From contig MNCI01003573.1 in the NCBI GenBank assembly GCA_015680685.1, forward strand, positions 454,713-518,712: DNA of 64,000 bases, written 5' to 3'. This document shows positions 58,590-64,000 of this stretch, piece after piece. Each line of letters opens with the position of its first letter. Within the stretch, counting starts at the first letter, position 1. The stretch comes from Gnetum montanum (lineage: Eukaryota; Streptophyta; Gnetopsida; Gnetales; Gnetaceae). Under the pieces are notes generated by a model, which was given only the letters and a program-made list of their open reading frames with translations, made no database searches and had not been told where the DNA came from. Both the position numbers and the translations under genes were made by a program.

Positions 58590-61500
58590 CTCATGCATTC
58601 ATGTTGAGGATATCATGCCCAACATGGATACATGCCTCCCATTTCACAAAATCATTAAAATATAACTATTTAACCATTTTTAGTAGCTACAACCTACCTT
58701 TTCAAACCCAGGCTTCCAAAAGGGGATTAGGCGTGGAAAAAACTAGACAACATGTGTTTTCACATTGGGGCAATAGTGACCAACGTGGATCAATGGAGGG
58801 TAACACATATTCTTACCTCCAACACCCATCTAGCCCAACTTTAACACTAAAGTGGACCCCACATGATCTAAAACCCCTCCAAGCACCCTCGATAGCCTTA
58901 GAACCTCACCAAACCTAGTTGAAATTAGTTGAATCATTAGGATTTTGTATTTCCACACTAGGGGAAGCCTCATCCACATTGAGAATCTCATCCCTAGCGT
59001 GAAAGGATGGGGGGAAGACCAAAATTGCTCAAATTACTACCTAGTAGCAATTTCTCAAATCCTAATGATCTCTAGACCCTGTCAGAATCCTTTGGAGCAT
59101 TTGAATGCTCCAAAATTTGTTAAATATGGCACAAAACTACCATATCCTCTCATCCACATTAGGGCCATCATGCCCAATGTGGAAGAAAAGGGAAAGACTA
59201 CATGAGGCACTTAGGAGCCTCCAAATTATTGAGTCTTAGCACCCAATATTAACCATTAACATTGGCAACCCTAGAGGTTGACATGCATGGTAAATTAGAT
59301 GTGAAACTAGCCTATATTTTGCTTTCATAATTCTTCCACATTGGGGGAGACCTTTTCCATTCTATCTAGCATGGAAACTAGGAGGATGAAGCTAGGAGGT
59401 CAATGGAAGGATTCTAGAAATAAGAGAATAATAACAGATTATCTTAGATGAATACAAGAACCTTCATAGTCTTTCTAGATGTTACTAGAATGTCAAAAGT
59501 TAGCAAAAATCAATCCCCAAAGGTTCTTCCACACTCAAGAGGACACTCTCCATGCTAAGCATTTTAGTCTTAGTGTGGATGGAAGAGGAAAAGCTAAAAC
59601 TATTGATGTTTGCATGCAATTTATCTTCTAGAAGCAACCTAACCTTTTAGAAGCCACTAGACTTCTAAAAGTCACTTGAAATGATCAAAAATATCCTCCC
59701 TTGGGTTCTCCATGTTGAGGAGCATTCCATCCACGTTGAGCATCCCAACCCTAGTGTGGATGGAAAGGGGAAATCCTGAAAAACCTCTCATAGCCCTCAA
59801 AATGACTAGATTTTGATCCTAGACATTGATAGTCAACACTAGCAACCTTGTGGACATGCATGCATAGCCAAAACTGGCAAAAATTGGTAAAAATAAGGGT
59901 CTCCTAATTTCTTAATCCTAAGAGCTCTCTCTTCCATGTTGGCCAACATGGAAGAAAGGGTGAAAAATTTGAGGAAACTCACAAATATCCTTTAGAAATC
60001 TTAAACGAATGCCAAAATGCCCTTTGTATGTCTTGAAACCCTATTGGCACATCCTAAGATCCTCAGACTTGTTGATATTGGTGAAGAATAGCCACAAAGC
60101 CTTTACCTCAAATCTTCCACACTAAGCATGGAAACCCCAACATGAAATAAGTGAGGGAATATCAAAAACCAATTCATAGCCATTAGCCTAATCTTGATAC
60201 TAGGTAGTAGCAGTTGACATTGGAAACATTAGAAACTGACATGCATGGCTGGAAATGTTAAAAAATGATAAAAAGTAGGGTTCCCTGGTTTCTCCATGCT
60301 AAGAACTATCTCTTTCACATTGGAAAACATGGAAGAAAAGGGGAAACTCTAGGGGAACTCCAAAATGACCTTTGAATACCTCAAGCGGACACCCTATAAT
60401 TCTACATGAATCCTAAGACTAGTTTTATACCTTTCAAATCCCTCAAACCCTACCAAAGTGAGCATAAATGGGTAGAAAGCTACTTCCTCTAGTCTTCCAT
60501 GTTGAGCATACTATCCCTAGCATGGAAAAAGAGGAAAAGCTCAAAAACCATCTAGAAAACCTCCAAATTGTTCAAACTTGATCTCAAATCCTAGTCCTCG
60601 ACCTCAATAACCCTAGAGGCACACATGCATGATTGATTGAGGACAAGACTATTCTAGATCTAGGATTTATGATTCTTCCACACTAGGGATCCCTTCCTCC
60701 ATGTTGTCTAGTGTGGAGACTGAGGGTGGAACTCATTTGAAGCTCATAAACACCTCAATATGATATCAAAAAACCTTACATTCACTTTAGAACCTTGTCA
60801 ACATCCTATGAAGTCTCCAAACCTAAGGAAACTAATCTCAAATGGCTAAAAGCTATTTTCCATAGTTTTCCATGTTGAGTACACTAGTCGTAGCATGGGA
60901 AAAACTACCAAAAAACTTGGGAGTACTCAAAACTACCAAAATTTGACATGAAACCCTAGCCCTTAGGCCTAGTGACTCTAGAAGCTAACATGCATAGTTG
61001 ATGGTGATATGAACTGGCCTAGATCTAGGATTCTTGTTCTATCAACATTAGAGAAGGTGCCTTCCACACTAGGAAACATGAAAATAGGGATGGGGGAAGC
61101 CACTTTTGCACTGTTAATGACAAGATGACACTTCTAGAAGCTAAAGATCTAAGTTAGAGAAGCCTAGGACCTCATAGCCTTGAGATTTTGTTCATTTGAC
61201 ATCATTTTGACCTCTAGAATCCATTCCCCCAAATATTACATGCTAGAGAAATTTACTTAGCATGGAAACAAGAGTAAGTTCTTAGATGCCCTTGAATGAC
61301 CTCCAAACATGCCCAAAATTAGCTAGAATATTATAGAATCATTACCTATATCCCTAGGAGCCTAAGAACTTGGTCAATGTGCTTCTAAAATATTTTTAAT
61401 CCACAAACCAAGTGTCCTCACATTATTCCATGCTAAGGATATTGTGCTCAACATGGAAGAAGAGGAGGAATTCATTTTAGCATGTTTTGACACTCAAAAC

Positions 61501-61860
61501 TGACTCCAATGGCCTCAAAATGAAGCTCAAGTATGAACAACTTTTAGATTTGGGTTCTAGCCACCTACTTGATCATGTTTGATCCTAGTTTTACTTGGAT
61601 TTTGATTCTCAATGATGAACCCCTCTCTTCCATGTTGGCTAGCATGGAGACAGGGTGGAAGGCTGCAAAATGTGCTTTTTGACCTTTATAGACCTCAAGA
61701 GTGCCCAAGTTTGGGGAGGTCCCCAGACCTTAATTTTGGACCTCTAGATGTTCCAAACATACTTTCCCCAGTTTCCATGCTGAAGGCCTCTTCTTTTACA
61801 CTGGCCAATGTGGAAACAAGGGGGGGGGGGGGGGGGGGGGGTGTGGGTGCTCAAATAGCC
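58590..61860. repeat. Degenerate tandem array, about 187-bp monomer, dimeric higher-order pattern
   Basis: About 17 monomers each carry a conserved core of (C)TTCCA(T/C)(G/A)(T/C)T(G/A), 15-40 bp, then an inverted partner such as CAACATGGAAG or TAGTGTGGAAG, then purine-rich GAGGAAAAGC-like sequence. Cores lie near 58600, 58780, 58971, 59151, 59335, 59528, 59708, 59931, 60113, 60291, 60493, 60673, 60866, 61061, 61236, 61426, 61625 and 61771. An ACATGCAT motif marks alternate monomers (59281, 59857, 60241, 60613, 60991), giving a dimer of about 380 bp. Monomers are poorly conserved outside the core. Confidence 0.8.
61820..61841 (+). repeat. Homopolymer G tract (22 G)
   Basis: Uninterrupted G run inside the last monomer of the array. 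It could form a G-quadruplex, or its length could be a sequencing artefact. The frame 61612-61863 running through it is not a gene. Confidence 0.9.
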
Positions 61861-62517
61861 TAGAAATAGCCTTGATTGATGATCAAACTCACCTAATAAC
61901 CTTGTATCCATAAATCATGGCTCATTAAGGCCTAAACTAGCAAAATATAACCCTTTTTGACCTATATTAGCTAGGTTTGACTATATGTAGCCTATTTTTC
62001 TTGATTTTTACCTTGTCACATGCTTTGACATATTTTGGCCTAGTGTTGCATTGTCAACCTTGTTGACCTTATTGTGGGCTTTATGTAGCTTTATTTATCT
62101 TATTATAGCTTCATTTGCATTTTTTTAGCCTTTGAATACTATGAAATAATGAGGTTTGACCTTCCCTAACCACCATTTAACACCATGTGACCATGGCTTG
62201 CTAAGGCCTTAAACTAGCAACATAGTCCACCAAGACTCTAAACTGGAATGATAGCCTGCTAAGGCCTAAGAGTATCAAAATTATGGCCTTTGTTGGCCAT
62301 TTATAGTCTTATTTATTATACTTTACTTTTTTTAACCTTTCTTTGACCTTTATTTAGCCCTTATTGCACTTTGTTTTCTTGTTGTCACCCTATTTATAGC
62401 TTTGGATGACCTTATTTGCATTAGCGTAGCATGTGTTTGCATAATTTTATAGCATTTTAGCATTGTTTGTTCATTTTTACCTAGGTGCCACTTAATATGC
62501 TTTTGGTTGATATGTAG
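61861..62517 (+). other. Spacer before RT of element B, possible sense intron 3' end
   Basis: Non-coding, rich in GACCTTAT and TAGCCTTAT-like phrases, with GCTAAGGCC(T)TAAACTAGCAA units at 61937, 62200 and 62253 resembling those at 53020-53130. It ends GGTTGATATGTAG/GAT at 62517, a fair splice acceptor. Confidence 0.5.
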
Positions 62518-63610
62518 GATAAAAGTATGAGTACCTAGGAGCAAATTAGTTTGCCTTTGTATTTACATGGACTGCACAGTGATGTTGAACAATGTATCGG
62601 CCTTGATTACCTAGATCTTGAACTTGAGAGTCTTGTTAACCATGTAGCCTTGATAGAGAAACCTATAGAATGACCTGAAAAGCCAGTCAAAACCTTTGAC
62701 TTAGAGGTGGGTGACATAACCAAAGACTCTCTAGTTGATGTTCCTATCACAACACACCATGATGAGGAGAAAACCCTTAAATTAAGTTTTTCACTAGAAC
62801 CTCATTAGGTTCAAAACATTACCAAGGTCCTACAAGGAAACATTAGGGTCTTTGCCTAGTCATATGAATATATGCCAAGCCTAGATCCATGCTTAGTCTA
62901 GCATAACATCATACTGAACCCTAGCATTAGACTAGTTAAGCAAACAGTGCACAAGAATAGATCTAATTTGGCCTTGGTAGTTCATGATGAAATCTTAAAG
63001 TTCCACCAAGTTGGTTTTATTAAGGTTATTGACTATGCAGAATGGGTGTCCAACATAGTGGTAGTCCCTAAGAAAATGGGAGTATTCATATTTTCATTAA
63101 TTTCTAAGACCTAAATAAAGTGACTATCAAGGATGATTTCCCTTTGCCTAGTATTGATAAACTTATCGATACTATAGCTAGACATGCCTTGTTGTCATTT
63201 ATGGATGGATTCTTAAGATATAACCAAATTAGGAGTAACCTAGAGCAACAAGTTAGCATGACCTTCATGACCCCTTAGGGTACCTTTTCCTATACCATGA
63301 TGCCCATTGGCTTTAAGAATGTAGGAGAAACATACTAGAGAGTCATGACATATATCTTCAATGATTACATGCAAGGTTTACTTAATGATTACATAAATGA
63401 CATAGCTGTTAAGTCCAAAGTGGATAGTAACCATGCTAATGACCTAGACGTTGTGCTTAAATGATGCCTCAAGTACAAGCTTAGGTGTAATCTTAAGGAA
63501 TGCACCTTTGGTATCCAGACTAGTAAGATGCTTAAACTTTTAGTATCCAAAGTGGGGATACATGTCAATCTTGATAAGGTTAAAGCCATATCTAAATTGG
63601 TAGCACCTAC
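62518..63610 (+). pseudogene. Reverse transcriptase (N-terminal two-thirds) of element B
   Basis: An N-terminal extension is readable from 62518 (ISLPLYLHGLHSDVEQC, then SFSLEPH and ITKVLQGNIRVFA). RT blocks: FHQVGFIKVIDYAEWVSNIV with VVVPKKMG near 63010-63080; after a frameshift, VTIKDDFPLPSIDKLIDTIA, ALLSFMDGFLRYNQI, FSYTMMPIGFKN; the catalytic box as YINDI near 63400 (first Asp is Asn); then LKECTFGIQTSKML and VGIHVNLDKVKAI. Reading stops at 63610, where a young LTR is inserted, just after the VKAI motif. It is inactive by box mutation, stops and interruption. Confidence 0.85.
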
Positions 63611-64000
63611 TGTTGGCGACCGTTTGGGACGCGACCGCCAACGAGTGTCCTCGAACAGGATTTAGGTGCCTGCTAGTCTCTGGCAACACCAACGCCCAGA
63701 TACCTCCAAATAAACTCAGTAGTTAATGTGAGTATGTGTGTGTGCTGTTGCGGCGTGCGGTTGTGAGAAATGTAATGATTGCGTTGCGTGCAAACTACAA
63801 ATGACTTACTTTAAAGAGATTCAGCCAACTTTGCCAAGTACTGTGAGTTCTTGAAAATTTTCTATTTTGTTCAACTGCCTAGTCTACGCGGTCCTTATAA
63901 TACCTACTTGTAACAAATAAAATTTTGCAAAAACATTTGAGCACAACTCCGCAATCTACTCCTAATTTTCCCCAAAGAAAGAGATAGTTCCACAAGAAAA
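63611..64000 (+). repeat. LTR of a young GC-rich family, runs off the window
   Basis: TGTTGGCGACCGTTTGGGAC starts exactly where the RT of element B breaks. The first 154 bp match the reverse complement of 49569-49721 at about 97 percent by eye. GT-rich sequence (63728-63752) and many intact CpGs follow. AATAAAATTTTG near 63917 is a possible polyadenylation signal in plus orientation, and TATTATAAGG near 63896 is a possible TATA box in minus orientation, so orientation is not settled. Confidence 0.75.

Larger units (their letters stand above)
49722..63610 (+). mobile_element. Element B: Tat-like Ty3/gypsy retrotransposon carrying an antisense gene
   Basis: Plus strand: gag (49.74-51.0 kb), gag-protease linker, protease (51.9-52.79), then 9.7 kb without sense coding, then RT (62518-63610). 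The interval contains a minus-strand multi-exon gene (56457-53514) and a tandem array (58.6-61.86 kb). RT is cut at 63610 by a young LTR, so RNase H and integrase lie beyond the window. The 5' LTR and primer-binding site are not visible because another LTR and the gap adjoin gag. The architecture parallels element A. The given limits are those of visible sequence, not true ends. Confidence 0.7.

Noticed and set aside
61612-61863. Frame with a poly-glycine stretch
   Set aside because: The glycines come from the 22-G run inside the tandem array.
1-64000. tRNA, rRNA, CRISPR arrays, bacterial operons
   Set aside because: None seen. tRNA-like strings are primer-binding sites, and the repeats lack CRISPR spacing; the sequence is plant nuclear DNA.

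Overview
This is plant nuclear DNA with no clearly intact host gene. It is an AT-rich, CpG-poor thicket of nested, decayed LTR retrotransposons. Almost every coding match is to plant Ty3/gypsy or Ty1/copia proteins broken by stops and frameshifts. The old insertions, long spacing and depth of nesting suggest a very large seed-plant genome, possibly a gymnosperm; that is inference, since no host marker gene is visible.

Layout. 1-2640: chromovirus-type gypsy pol remnant (+), then a putative LTR (2834-3668) followed directly by a primer-binding site, i.e. a tandem LTR arrangement. About 6911-29461: element A, a Tat-like gypsy element on the minus strand (gag 28.3-27.5 kb, protease 27.2-26.8 kb, RT 10.6-9.8 kb, RNase H, a second archaeal-type RNase H at 9.2-8.9 kb, integrase tail 8.6-8.5 kb). 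Between its protease and RT lies a multi-exon gene on the opposite strand (12321-26041). One exon of that gene is split by element D, a full-length Athila-like gypsy element (15106-25203) with a perfect 5-bp target duplication. About 31.2-37.1 kb: element C, an Athila-like gypsy element (-). 38397-44100: element E, a gag-only copia element with a perfect target duplication. 44.1-49.0 kb: repeats, an unidentified coding-like remnant, a CpG-rich segment and an assembly gap (48979-49568). 49722-63610: element B, a second Tat-like element (+) with gag, protease, an antisense multi-exon gene (56457-53514), a roughly 187-bp tandem array (58.6-61.86 kb) and RT. Two nearly identical, GC-rich LTR fragments in opposite orientation flank element B (49569-49721 and 63611-64000).

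Main result. Elements A and B share an unusual order: gag, protease, an antisense multi-exon gene, then RT. The two antisense genes are related: a 60-nt block at 12674-12733 (+) and 56079-56138 (-) encodes an aligned peptide sharing Y-L-x2-I and E-Y-x-x-x-N-V-D-S-T-L. In element B the last introns have consensus GT/AG sites and compatible phases, and most in-frame stops are TAG or TAA, as expected from C-to-T decay of CAG or CAA. I read this as a retrotransposon family carrying its own spliced antisense gene of unknown function inside the protease-RT interval. I know of no described family with this arrangement, but I could not search.
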